Origin: Bryopsis sp. KO-2023
Taxonomy: Eukaryota > Chlorophyta > Ulvophyceae > Bryopsidales > Bryopsidaceae
NCBI GenBank assembly: GCA_030272585.1
Contig: BSYQ01000007.1
Location: forward strand, 5,336,001-5,400,000
DNA length: 64,000 nucleotides
Reading direction: 5' to 3'
The first letter of the stretch is position 1. Each line of letters begins with the position of its first letter. The notes below the pieces were generated by a model. That model ran no database searches and was not told the DNA's origin. It saw nothing but the letters and a program-made list of their open reading frames with translations. This document shows, piece by piece, positions 11,601 to 24,700 of the stretch. Made by a program: the position numbers and the translations under genes.

Positions 11601-14579
11601 AACAAACAAACAAACAAAAAATGTCATAAGCATGCAGAATCAGTTTAAAGAAAGGTTGATTCATCTTTTAAACATGAAAAGTTGGTGATCCCAATTAGCT
11701 GCAATCTGATTCAACCAAAGAATCGATCGAACGCCAACAAACTGTGATTATCCATTTGCATCTGTTTTCAGTTTTAACCTTACTGGTTTCTTCGAGAACT
11801 CCACAATGCTTGATCGGTGAAAAACAACAACAGATTTTTCGACAGAAAAACTGGTTTGAGCCGTAGGATGAGAAAAGTATTCGAACTGGCTTGTCCTTCC
11901 ACGATGTTGATATGTTTTATTTTTAATTATCAATGGATATTTCTGTTTGAAAAGAAAAAGATGCTTGTACATCCAACCTTTCTTCCTCCTCCCTGCTCTC
12001 GGAATAGAAGAGCACAACGCTATCTCTAAAATCGACGGCGTTCTTGAACACATTGGCTGCATTCTCTGAACCCAGCTTCCAGCATTCTTGACATTGTCGA
12101 AATTCGTCAGATCCTTCAGCAGTCACTAAGCAACTGCCTGACATCCTGTTAAAAAACAAAAACAAAAAACGACCGTGAGAAACTAACATGTGCACAAGAA
12201 AGCACAACTATTTCCTGCGATGAACCGGAAGAATACAAAATAAAACAAAGTTTTTTAAAAATAAAATAACGTTTCCGGACAGCAGTTTGGCACACTCGCT
12301 CATTTTTGAGAACAAAAATGTATATATATATATATATTTCCGCTCAATATATGCGGACTGTATATGTTTTGGAAACCTGTTTTGGAGCCGGTTTGCTTCA
12401 TCTCATAACCCAGTGAATGATCGCAAAGGCAAAATAAGCATGACTAAGAATTAGTCATCCTTACTCGCACAATCAATTCTTGTCCAAAAAAAATCACGAG
12501 CAAACACACACTTTGCCCTCTCATATCACAGTCCAATCAACTAAGTCTTACTCTGCCTTGATTAGCTGCCCTTCGACACGATCAGAGGATAGCTGATCAA
12601 AGTCCATGAACGTTGCGGGCCAAGCTGGAACGGGGGGCTCCAAAGTGAAAACTCCTTTCACCAGGACAAAAGACACATCCACCAAACTAGTGTCCATGTC
12701 GGCTGTGTGCAGCGGCAAGTGCTTTGGTTCGATAATTAAATCAACAGATTTATCAGAGTCCAATTCACCCAACAGGGCATCTCCATTGGCAGCATCCATG
12801 ATGCAAGTGGGGACCGGTGTGGCAACTGTGAAAAAAAAAGGATTTGAAAAAATACTTTTTAAAAAACAGCAAGATTCAACAAAAAAGCAGAGTATTCTCA
12901 ATTTTTTAATCGCAAATACAATGCCAACAGAGTGCAACCTCCAGCCCATCCCAAATAAAAATGTCCTGGAGCGATTGCAATCGATGTGCAGCCTCCAAAA
13001 GCATAATCCAATGTGGAAGGGGAAAAAAGTGAGCTTTTTTTGTTTAATGTTCTTTTTTCATGATTGGCTGTTGCGTAGGTTTTTGCCCTACATGATAAGA
13101 ATGTCGAGGGCTGGCCTGGATTGGCATTGATAAGAATGACTGAAGTGGCTCCCATTTTCATTACAGAAAACAGTTTTGCCCCTGCCGCTCTGTAAGAATC
13201 ACGGAACTGCGAAAAGGGGCAATCCGACAAAACCTGGTGCATGTAAATCAAACCGGCTCATTGCTGATGCATGAGGTCAACCAATCTTGGGATGCTCGAG
13301 CAAAACACATCCCCACATCCATGGACACAGAATCATGTATGCACCCGTGGAACAAACATGCAAAAATTGGATGCATCGATGAAAATTTTTCCTCACACTC
13401 AACACATTTTTGATGTGTTACTTCCACCAGCTAGGATGATTTTGTTACGATCCGAAAAAGCAAAACTGGCAGATCCAGGAGAGCAGTTTGAAAAACTCCA
13501 CAAATCAGGAGGTGGGCAAGAACAGAAAGAAAGAAATAGAAAAGGGACTGACCACGATAGCGATTTTGCCATCCACAGCTTCGGAGGCGCCCTCATCCAC
13601 AGAATCAACAGCGCCGAAGGATTGATTCCCTTCATTGCTGCAATCGGTTTCCAGCTCAACTAAAACTGCCTCCCTCGGATCATCTTGTTCGGAATTAAAA
13701 ACGTCCACCTCAGATTTCTGGAGGAAAAAAGTCGAAAAAAAAAAAAAAGTACACACAGAATTATCCACCCATATTTGACATTAAAGTTGCAAATCCATGC
13801 AAAAATAAATTCTAAAGCCTGGAAACAGAATATGGCAGCAACAGAAATCGACATCCTGCAGGAAAGCTCAGTTAAAAAAAACGGCACAGCGAAATAAAAC
13901 AAAAAAGGTTGATACAACAACAATCTTGATATAATGGTTTGGATGCCCATTGATTTTTTTTTAGGAGGTTCTCAGAATTCATTTAATTCGATTTGATTCT
14001 TCCCCAAAACCCAAAATCCTTGACTGTATTAAGCACCTCGAAACCTTGCGGTAGACAATAAAATGGCCTTGCTTTTCCTGCAACCCTGTCAGAAAAAAAA
14101 AACGTTCCGATTTTTGTTGATTCGTGACGGCTGCACCGATTAAAACCCCTGATTCATATGCTTGCACTTTTGCTTTTTTGGCTGCAGAATCTTTTCATTT
14201 CACTGGAACACATTTCGAGGCAACCTTTCTGCTGATCGAGCTGGTCAGCCGATTTCTCTTTTTTTGATTTCGATCTGGATATGTGGTCGCAAGTGTTGCA
14301 TTCTCAAGATCAGTGTAACGAATAAGCGAGCGTTTGTACGCTCCCTGATATAACTCTGCAGTCGAGCGTGGAGCTCCGAAAACAGAAAAGCTATCGACTA
14401 AGCGAGAAGGAAACAACCAACTGCGGGCCTTATTCATCCTGCATCGCCCTACGGCAACTTCTTCTTTCGTCTACAAAAGCAGCGGCCCCGCACCTTAAAA
14501 AAGTGGGTCCGCAGTCTGCAACCACGGCCAATCCAAGCAAAAGTACGACGGCGCCAAAAGCACTCCGCTGTACCCCCAT
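8640..14579 (-). CDS. Secreted/type I membrane protein with about four tandem PA-like domains
   Basis: This is a multi-exon gene. Exon 1 starts at the ATG at 14579 with a signal peptide (MGVQRSAFGAVVLLLGLAVV). PA-like (protease-associated) units follow. Each has a 'DGKIAIV'-type strand, a Cys, and a helix-strand such as YRAAGAKLFSVMKMGATSVI (about 13.1 kb), LAQELGAAGVLFGMGPE (11.5 kb), FVELALDADASAVVVVNLN (10.5 kb) and NELESRGARAVVFANDG (9.5 kb). The last visible exon (8846-8640) has a basic stretch, then one TM helix (AGAQIGIIASVVAFAVICIA). Introns have GT-AG borders, but not every joint is resolved; the length is roughly 1,000 residues. PA domains usually sit as single lids in proteases or vacuolar sorting receptors, where they bind cargo or substrate. 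No protease domain is seen. The apparent TGA stop after VVYR lies inside a good splice donor (CAG|GTGAGA), so a cytosolic tail exon may exist downstream. Confidence 0.7.
12319..12338. repeat. TA microsatellite
   Basis: A run of TA dinucleotides lies inside an intron of the PA-repeat gene. Confidence 0.8.
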
Positions 14580-15801
14580 CGCAATCGAGACTTCCAGCCG
14601 AAAAGAGCAGGGACTGAGGTTACTTTCGGCGCTCAGCGGGGTGTATAGCACAGGGAAACTGGGCTGCGTGGGGGGCGCGTGGTACAGTGATTCAAGGAAT
14701 CATCATGATTACATGTTCGGGGGCTGAACTGCAGTGTATATTTTTGTGGCCCATTGTGGCCCTTTTGGCCCATTTTGGCCCCCCAAAAAATCAGAATGGC
14801 AAATTTTGGGGCCACAAAAGGGCCAAAACGTTTTAATAGAAGACGAATTTGGGGCCACAAAAGGGCCACATTCCCCCGAAGTTTGTAAGGCCTGGGCCAC
14901 ATCCAAGAAATCAATCGAGTTTCCACAAAAATCAAAATCAACAACATTAAGTAAATGCTTATAAACACCAAGCCTTGTAATTTTTGTTTTTGAAGTTGGG
15001 GCCACATTCTATTTTTTTCGGACAAATTGGGGCCACAAAAGGGCCACAACTGGATGAAACGGCCAAATTTAGGGCCACTTTGGGGCCAGTGAAATTGAAA
15101 AAAAATACACTGCTGAACTGTGCACTGTATCCGCGTCAATTGACTTTGGGAAGTTTACAGTGTGGGTGGGTGGTTGATCATAGATTTTGAAGCACCACAC
15201 ACGCCCCCCTCCACAGAAACTGCATCTTCCGGGCATGCCAAGCATAAATACACGTCTATATTTTCAGGCCACAAAATTGAAACTCTCACAGAACATATCA
15301 TTACCAAGTCTTAAAGGATCAACTTCAGCTGTGGGGGACATCACATCCGAATTCATGAGAAGTGAAGGAAAGCAAATCAATCAAATTGACACAAAATTCC
15401 AGAGATTTAGATCCTACTCTACTTGATTTTCCAGTATTTTTTTTTGTTAGATATGTTTTTCCCTAGGAAAACTGCACCTTGATTGGATAAGCAATTGTCT
15501 CAACGTTGAAGAACGAATCAAATCAAATTCAAGTGTCAAGACAAATAGCAAGATCATCAATCTCCCTCCTCCCCCCCCCCCCCCCCAAAAAAAACGAACA
15601 ACAAAAAACAACAGTCCACAAATATGTTACATAACCAAAGAAATGGAGTCTCAGCTGTAGATAAATAAGAGGGGTACAGAACAGTTCCCAGAGTCCATTG
15701 CATCAAAGAAAACAACATGACATGTGAAAGCCCGGAATCGGTTGAAAAAAATGCGATCGTGCGTTTTTTCTATCCCTGATTTTTTGTTGCTTTCATTTGC
15801 T
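14580..15801. other. Spacer carrying the hAT MITE and a poly-C run
   Basis: Apart from the MITE at 14732-15112 this spacer holds no recognisable gene. It includes a 16-C run at 15571-15586. It should contain the promoter of the PA-repeat gene and the 3' UTR of the membrane-protein gene beyond. Confidence 0.5.
14732..15112. mobile_element. Non-autonomous hAT-type MITE, 381 bp
   Basis: The element starts CAGTGTATATTTTTGTGGCC and ends with the near-inverse, closing ATACACTG. It is flanked on both sides by the exact 8-bp direct repeat CTGAACTG (14724-14731 and 15113-15120), the target duplication typical of hAT transposons, whose ends often begin CAG. The inside is built of many GGCCCNTTTTGTGGCCCC-like motifs in opposite orientation on the two sides, so the whole element can fold into a long imperfect hairpin. 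It carries no transposase. The perfect TSD and well-kept ends suggest a fairly young insertion. It sits just upstream of the PA-repeat gene's start codon. Confidence 0.88.
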
Positions 15802-17723
15802 TCATTTTTCGCTGTCTTTCAGCCTTCTATCGAAGTTCTTTAAATCAGCGTCTATGTTACGTTTCATGTTTTCCATTTCTTCAACCCAGTCCTCTTTCTC
15901 TGGCTCTGCAGCACAAAAATAAAAAATAAAAATTCTTACCAATTGAATGGTAATAAAGTACACACAGGCACTCCCCCTCCAAAAAAAAAACACCACCAAC
16001 GCATCCTACCCTTGAATATGGGACAGGAATACAATTAAAAAATGAACATTGCTTTTCATACATATTCTCAATTCTAACTGGTATTCTCACATTTCAAAAC
16101 TTGAAAAAAAAAATGGATTATTTTTTCAAGTCTCCACCCACAATTTGTTTTTTTGTCTTTTTTTTTCACAAACACTGTTGAACACCTTTCTCTACTGGCT
16201 GGACCTCCACCTCCTCTATTGCACCCTTTGAGAAAACCATGGTTACACCCCAAACCTAACATACCACACAAAATTTCAACGAAAGCACATGCACCTACAG
16301 AAGACACAAAAAAAAACCTACTGGACGTCATCAAATTCAAACAGTTCTGAGAAAAGCATATTCTCATCTGTGGAATCAAAGAGAGAAATTCAAAATCCAA
16401 CGTTTTGGGACTGCAACAGCTGAGTGAGGCCAGCCATGCCAAGTTTAAAACAAAAACGCAACCGATCGAATTCCACCATGCTCGGTGAACCATTCTCCAG
16501 GGGCAGCAGAATAGAACAATGTCATGTGCCCCCCTTCCCCCCCCCAAAAAAAAAACAAAAAAAACTGATGATGGAGATAGAGCAGGACATATTCGTTTTG
16601 CATACCAGGAGGCCAATGGTTCCAACAGTAAGGCCCAAAGTCAATGCACTCCCCACAGCCGAGGTGGCTGTAACCAGAACTACAGCAGCTACTGGGACCA
16701 GAAACGTAGCCACCAAAAGCGCTGAGAAAGCTGAAACGCTGGCTAAAAATAGGCCACCCGCAAAGAGCAAACTGAGCACAAGAGGACCTGTGGCACTCCA
16801 CAACACTGATGCATCAGCCGACAAGATCCCCTCCCCCCTCCCAAAAAAAAAAAAATCAAGAAAGAAAGAAAGAAAATAAACAAATAATCAAATATGATTT
16901 GGAATTACATGAGGTTTCTTTACTAACGACAGGGGCTCATGATTCTTAGTCAGACAACAGCAGTCTTCGTTCATTTACTCCCCCACAATATGAAAAGAGA
17001 TAAGAAAAATAACAATAATGAAGTAAATTCTCAGCACTCAAAACAAAAATGCTTAATATTAAGAACACAAATAGAGAAGCAAAATGCAGTGGACGGGTTT
17101 GCATGCAGCTTTCAGCTTCAATACAAGGCATTCAAAAAACAAGAAATCGCACAAACTGTACCAATAAATATTGCTCCTGCAACTCCTATCGCTGCCAGTC
17201 CAGCTACCGGAGTGGCGTATTTCCATGCCTCCGTTTTCTTAACTTTGAATTCCAATCCTTTCGCTCGGAATACGATGTCAAAGCCTTCATCTTCGACCTC
17301 CAGAAATCCAAGTTTAGTCACTCTGCCATTTCCACGAAAAGATCCAACACATACTCCCCTGCCAAGCAACCACAGAAATCTAGGTCAAAAACAAAGAATC
17401 AACGGCAAATGTTGAGTGGCTGTACAATATGAGCGGCTCTCTGCTCATACAGCTGATGATGATGATGATGGGGAACAATGGCATGCACATGCATTTGCGA
17501 TGGTCAGCCACTGGTGGGTGGAGTTCCTTGCTCACCTGTCGTCTTTTCGTTGCGGAAAGCGAGCGCCGTAAGAATTATAGGAAGGTGGCACCGATCTCGA
17601 TGGAAATCGCGTTCGCCACGTTGCGAGCGATGATGGGCAAGCGCTTCGCCCAGGAAATCGGGAAGTTGAGAATCCCAAACTCATGTCTGCCTGTTGTCCA
17701 TTGGAGCCATTGTGGTGCAGCAT
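15802..17723 (-). CDS. Small multi-exon membrane protein, unrecognised
   Basis: Exon 1 starts at the ATG at 17723 and encodes a Ser/Arg-rich N-terminus (MLHHNGSNGQQADMSLGF) ending at a strong donor (ACAG|GTGAGC near 17536). Exon 2, beginning about 17362, joins in frame and encodes LGFLEVEDEGFDIVFRAKGL, a folded-looking segment, then a TM helix (VAGLAAIGVAGAIFIGT). Exon 3 (about 16.8-16.6 kb) encodes a long hydrophobic stretch with about three helices (LVLSLLFAGGLFLASVSAFS and on). A last charged, helical exon (about 15907-15802) reads KEDWVEEMENMKRNIDADLK and ends in TGA. The joints of exons 3-5 are not settled, and the charged end could belong to an alternative transcript. The leading Ser/Arg/Pro-rich region without acidic residues could be an organelle-targeting peptide. 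No family is recognised. Confidence 0.55.
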
Positions 17724-18777
17724 TATGAGATTTGATGGCGGACATACGAACTTTCATGACGTGATTAAAACGAGTGGTTACTAGTCATTGGTTCGGTTTT
17801 TTGCTAGATAAGGGTGCGGGCCTCGCCGTGAGAGCGAAAGCAGTTTCATGTACAATGCTCGTTTTCTTGCCTGAGCGATGTCGAGACATGAGAAAACAGC
17901 ATGTTGCATCCGAAGGATCCAAATTTTATCCATAAAAGTGAATGCAAAGAAGCCATGCTGACCAAATCCAAAAATCACCTCAGGTTGTCACCAATCAACA
18001 CCCCATCCATATTCTGTTTTTGTCAAAGCATTGCTCAGTCACTTTCAACTATTTTCACCATTGCCTTTGATTTCAAAATCAAGGCTGTGAAAACTCTCTC
18101 AGCAGGAGGATGAAGTTGTTTGGATGACTGTGGCTGTTTGCGCAACCAGCTGTTCGTATAGTAATATTCTTGGGGCCATGATCCCTGGAGCATAGTTGAG
18201 ATGCTGAAATTTCGTTCCATTGGAATATTGTCTTTGGCAATCCTTGTCCCCGAGAACTCCAAAAATTCAACAATCAGTGTGATTGGGTGGCCCAGCCCTG
18301 ATTGGGCAGTCTTTACCATCATTGCAGTTTCCACAGCCCATATCCATCAACCACAATGCATTATTTACACATTCCGAAAATTCATTTTTGGGCTTCAGAG
18401 TTTGAACAGAGCCCACTACACAATGCTTTTCCTTTCAGCACCCAAGCTTGGGAGAGCAGCCAACACCCCTCAAACCGTACCCGTGACTTAGAAAAGTTTG
18501 TCAAAACTCAAAACCCCAAGTTCCCCCCTCATCACAATGCATGCAAATACTGTTGCAACAAAAACCCTTGAAACTAAAATATGCTGGAGAATGATGTATG
18601 TGTGTTTAGTCCTGTCTGGTGTCAGTGAGCATCATTCCATCCATCAGATGAAAACAAATATACAAAGTCAACACTGCAGATCAATAGAAAAGTTCCATGA
18701 AGCGACCCAAATGCTAATAAATAACCCCCACCTCAACTCAAAAAAAAACAGGGGAAGAGCAGAACTACGCTTGTTAA
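17724..18777. other. Intergenic spacer
   Basis: This spacer lies between the upstream end of the small membrane-protein gene and the stop of the minus-strand beta-helix receptor gene. Short frames occur on both strands without motif or codon bias. No repeat or RNA gene is seen. Confidence 0.45.
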
Positions 18778-21700
18778 TCAGACAAATTCAGGAACAATTT
18801 CACTCAAACCAGAAATCCGGGGGGCATCCCTTCCGACATCATTCTTATTGGAGTCCTGCAACGGCTCATTGATCGGATTCGATGCAAGGTTCCCCCCTTC
18901 ACCATTTGAAACATTATGTGGGGCACCTCTTTCCACTTCGACACCATTCAGTTCAGGTGTGTGCGGCCTCACACCCACCCCCTCCCTGTTCTGACTCATT
19001 CCAATTCTCTTAAAATTGGAAAACCAACCTCCTAGCATTCGAGCCTGTCCACCCATCAACTCTGCCCCTCTGAATCTCATTAATAACACCCCCCCAAAGC
19101 AGAGACCAGCAGCTAAGTGGATAATGACAATGGCAGCCACCATGAAGTCCCGCTCCTTGTCAGTTGTGGTTTCCTCGTCAAATACAAAGATCGCTTGAAA
19201 GAATGTCAGAGCGTTGGCCAGATAGGAAACCACCTGGAGGTAATTCATGCTGTCATGCTTGTATGGCTTGGCTATGATTTGAGCCATCAAGGCCATCAAA
19301 ATGACACCCATCGACAGATTCATTTGAACCTGGACACCCGCCTTGGCTGCGAAAGTCATTATGCATGCGATGGCAAGTTTGATCGAAAACGCCCCAGCTT
19401 CCCAAAAGTATTTATCTTTCTTGTATGGGCGGATCAGACCTCCAGCAAAAGTGTCGGTGATATCATTCTGAACAGCCAGCAATGCCACGATCACCGAAAG
19501 CAATATCAGTGAGCCGAAACACCCGACAACAATGGTCATTCCAACAGGGAGGCACTCAATGCTGGTGTCAGGCAGCCAGTATGTCCCGCTTCCATCAATC
19601 TCCGTACAGTTGAACACAGACAAGATCACCATGGCCAAGAACGGGTAAACATGAAAGCAAACGGCTGCTGCTGAGAATATCAACAGGCCCCAAAACCGGA
19701 CTCCGCTGTTTTTCACCCTTTTGCTCTTGAAATGAAACCAAGGGACGAAAATAGCTAGCAAAACCAGAAGGAACAATGCTGGGAGAACGAATGCCACATA
19801 CACGGACTTCATAGGTTTGTCTACGGTGGAATCCGGAAAGGCACAGTCCAACAACAATTCATCCCCCAAACCAACGGTGCCAGCCACACCTGCAACCACA
19901 AATCACATTACAGGTGAGAAGTCAAACCTTTCACCTGGTAGCAGGAGAGGTAGAACTGCTACCTTGAAATGTTGATAAGATTCCATCCGGGGGGGGGGGA
20001 ATGATGTGAGACTGACCTGCTGTGACCAGCAGGTAATGAAGTAAGTTGGGCCATTGAATTCGCGTAAACCTTGCCAGGCCCAGCACCTGCAAATGGCTGA
20101 CAAACACCTGATATACACACACACAAGCCACCATTCAACACCAGGCACACACAGCTCTCAACTAGCCATGCATTTACCAAATTGGGATGTATTCAAAACA
20201 TGACAGTGGTCTGTACCTTCCAAAAGGTTGATAAATCATCCATCTTGGAATGATCAGTTTCTTCCAGCGATGTGATCGGGTGCACTGCCACATAGCCCAC
20301 CATTGCAGCCAGGGAGATTATGCAGGCCAGAAAAATGAGCCCAATTTCAGTGCCTCGCGAGTTGCATTTCCTGCAAAAATTCTGTACAGTGTGGCCATAC
20401 CCAGGCTGACAGCTGTTACAAAGAACACCTGATTGCACCCCAAAATACCAAATCAGCAAATCAGAAATCAACACCAACACAATAAGAATTGCCTTTTGCA
20501 CACAACACTACTTTTTTTTATTCAAGGGCTTTCGGACCTCGATATCCATCTGTGCAAACTGGGAAATCCGCAGGGGTTCCATTCACAGCATGCCCAAGCA
20601 TCAGAGCCTCCCTTCCTCCAAAAGCACACCCTTTGGATGATATGCATTCAAAATTGTTTACGGAAGCCAATCCAGGCGACCACCAGCCCTGTTTAGGAAC
20701 CATAATGCCAAGGTCGCAAATCCCACCTACAGTAGACAAAAAAAACCCAAAATTTATCTTTGCCAAGGTTGAACAATGCCTCATTGACACCAATCACACT
20801 CACCCCAACTTTTCTGAAATGTAAAAGAACAGAAACACAGAACTGTGGCGGAAAAAACCAATGTCAGTGTGCATTGCCAGTGACTCAACCTTGAGCGCAT
20901 GAATCGCATGTTTTCTGAGTGGGATCAGTGCTGAAGGTTCCAGGGGCACAGTCTCTGCATTGCCTCCCATCGATAACTTGCCCCGGTCGACACGCGAGTA
21001 ATTCGACCTCCAAATTCCCCCTTGCCACGTCCTCACCCTCAAATGCCAATATCAAAGGCACCGGAACTGGAAAATCAGAAAACCAGCATCATCACCCAAT
21101 CCAAAGCTGGATTCCACTGGCTGATGCCCATGTTTTTGGAACCGTGGAAATTGTCAGACAAATCCAGATGAATACATTTATCATCCTAATTGGGGTTGTC
21201 CACAGAGTCAAAATCAATGTTCAATCTATTTTTACCGGAGGTTTTTTGGAACAAATACCAGGGTGGCCAGCAATCAGAAAACATGAGGAGGAAAAGGTAC
21301 CCCACCTGACTGTATGCCAACTGGAGAACTCACAGACAGCCCACTGAACACTGCACGTCCTTTTTCAAAGGAGCTAATCGTTTGACCAGACACAACTGCT
21401 GCACTATTGTTGGACACAAATATGCTGACCAAGAAAGCATCTTTCTCAAGGCCACCTACAGAACAGAGAGAAAAAAAACCTTGGTCATCACAACCCATGA
21501 AAAATATTACTTGAACCCAGTGACCCACAGTAATTTTCTTGTAACTCAGGAACCAAACAGAGAAGGGTCAAAATACAGAGAAAAGCAGCATCTACGAAAA
21601 AAATTTGACGAGCATTAACCTCTGATTCGCTGGTCATATGCATCGAAGGCTTCCACAGTGAAGGACTCCAGCATCCTCCCACTCTCCTGCCCAAATATTC

Positions 21701-24700
21701 GTTCAGAGTTTGTTGCGAGTCTGACTTGCTCCGTGGCGGTATTATCCCCATACGCCCCACCACCACCCATGACTTCTCTGGCTCTGTTTCTTCTGAAAAT
21801 ATTCTTCAAGCAGGGATTAGCTGAAAACGAGAAGCGCGATTCCAGACTGATCCCTGCCGCCTGTTTGGGGCAGGTTACGATAACACCACCAGGTTTATGA
21901 TACAGAGCCCCACCCCCTCCATTAGTCGCAACATTGTTCTCAAACCGAGGTTCCACAAAGTTCAGCACTGGGAAACCGGTGGTATCATACACTGCGCCTG
22001 TCATATCAACATACACCCCCATATCAGACTCAGTCATCGACCTTTTTGAACTAAAAATATAGACATATCAGATCTCAAGTTTGGCATTTGGTTTTTCAAC
22101 AAAAGGACAAAGTGATTTTTTTTTTAAAGAAAAAAAATCAAATATGCCGGTAGAATTAAGACCAATGATATATCTGGCACAGACTTGCCAAACCCACCTC
22201 CGTTTGTTGCGTTATTCCCATCCATGACGCATTTTGTACAATTGAAATCGGCATTAATATCGATTCTGTCAGACGGTGTGATGTAAACGCCGCCCCCGAT
22301 TTGTTTAGCCGAATTTCCCAGAAACTCACACCTCTCCCCCAGCAACATCGACAGGAACAGGGACATGCCCCCCCCTGAAACACCTGCCGAATTTCCTTTA
22401 AAAATCACGTCCGTCATGTTTAGGATGGTCAAATTCCCATACAGCCCCCCACCGTTTGATGCAGCATTCTCTTCGAACGACACGTTACGAAAAGTCAGCG
22501 CCGTCTGCTCTGGATTGAGAACAGACGATACAACAAACCGCCTCTTTTCACCAGGTATTGACAGACTCTGTACCCCGCCGCCCAGTCCATTAGGAGATGA
22601 ATTGTTGTTAAAAACGGTGTCGGTGATGGTTACAAGTAATGCTTTTTCCTCGGCCTGTGTGTTTCCGAGGCCAAATAGTCCCCCCAGAAGGGCAGATAAC
22701 TCGGAATCTCCTCCGGTCAGGGTTTCAGTGATTGCACTAAGATTAGCAATATCCCCTGAAGCCATAAAATAGACAAACAAAATTTGGAAAGCCAAAAATC
22801 TTCACCATGATGTGTTTTTGAAAGGGCTTAATGCAGGGATCATCAAAGAAAAGTCCGGATGTATAATTGTAGTAGACCCTAAAATAAATAAATAACAATA
22901 ATAATAATAATAATATATATATATATATATATATATTGAATTGTGGGCAAACTTCATTTGGTTTTGGTGAGGTTCTCAACATGAAGCGATAATAAACACA
23001 CATCAACAATCACCTGCACTGCTGGTTTTAGTCGGAGGAAAAAAAACAGTCATTCCCCCTCCCCCTAGATCGGCTTCGTTCTGGTCAAATGTCACATCAG
23101 AAATATCCATCTGTCCCAAAATCTTCACCCAAACAGCACCGCCCTGCTCCAAGGCTCGATTCCCAACAAACTCCGTCGAGTTTGCCAGCACTACATTTGA
23201 AAACACATCACCGAAGGCACCAGTACCCTGCCCCGCATCCACTTGGATAGCTCCTCCATTCACGCTTCGATTTCTGACAAACTTGGCACCGGATGTCGAC
23301 AGATCGAGCTCTCCAGACAGCTGAAGTAATTTCATTTTCAGGGGGGGGGGGGGGGGGGGGGGCAGAGCAGTCAAGCGTCCATGTCAGTCACAGAGTTCAT
23401 CAAACAATGATAGAATTGTCTTCGTGGGTTTTCGAAAGAAGAAAGACAAGGACTGTGTGTGTTGTTGCAGCAAAAAAATTGTAACGCTTGGATTGATGAT
23501 TGAATAGAGAAAACTGACACGAAAGCCACCCACCGTTCTTTGCCAAATTGCTCCTCCACCCTCGGCCTCGTTCTCCACAAACTCCACACCGTCGATCGTG
23601 ATGGAAGCTTTGGATCTCGCCCCAACAGCACCCCCAAAAGCTGCAAAGTTTTGCACAAACTCTCCACCCGATACCACCACTTCTGTCCCTCTCCCAGTGA
23701 GGCTCATTCCACCTCCTTCCCTAGCGCATCGATTCTCACGAAATACACAGTCTTGTACAGCAACCTGACTGGGGACTTGCAGTGTGGCCAGACTGAGGCC
23801 CCCACCACCCAACTCCACTGATGTGTTGTTCAAAAATGTGGTGTTCAGTACTTTTCCCACACAATCGGTGCACCTCACCCCTCCTCCATGCTCCCTTGCT
23901 GTATTTGAGTCTATCAGCACTCGGTCAAAGAATATGTTATCTTCTGCCTCTCCCACCTCACCGAAGCTGCCGAACAATGAACCGAAAAAATCATCGGGGT
24001 CAACGTTAGAAATGCCCTTTCCTGCATTCACAGCCCCTCCAGACTTCGCTGCAGAATTTCCAATGAACAAGACATCCACCATGCGAAAAACTCCAGTGTT
24101 CACCTTCACATCCAGCCCACCCCCGCTTTGAGTCTGGGCAATATTATCCACAAAAGTGGCATTCTTGAGATCCAGAAAACCCAGCACCTGCATTCCACCC
24201 CCGCTTGACCTAGCAACGTTTCGATGGAAATCCAAATTCCGCCCCGTCACATCCGAAAAACCTGCATTGAGCCCTGCACCTTTTTCCCCAACGTTATCCA
24301 TGAATACAGCATCCACCAACTTGAGGGTTGACCTTCCAACGTTCAGGGTTGCATCTCCCAAGGCAGTATTATTCACGAAGCGGGCTTTTCGTATCTCCAC
24401 AATCGAATCGAATGCGTGCATGACCCCTCCACCATCAGGGGATGCGAAATTCCTTTCGAAAACGATGTTCTCCATATCGATTTTTGCCTGGATTGCCCTA
24501 AACGCCGTTCCGTTGATGGTGCCAATGAAGCTAACATTCCTCATAATAGCATCAATTCCTATCGGCTGTGAACCGGGTCCACCTCCCAGGCTGTCAATGG
24601 AAAAACCTGCTGGAGGACTGAACAGCATGCACACGGCAAATGGGTCCCCAGAATTCCCCTCGAAGCTCACATCAATCAAACTCATTTTCAATTCTCCCTC

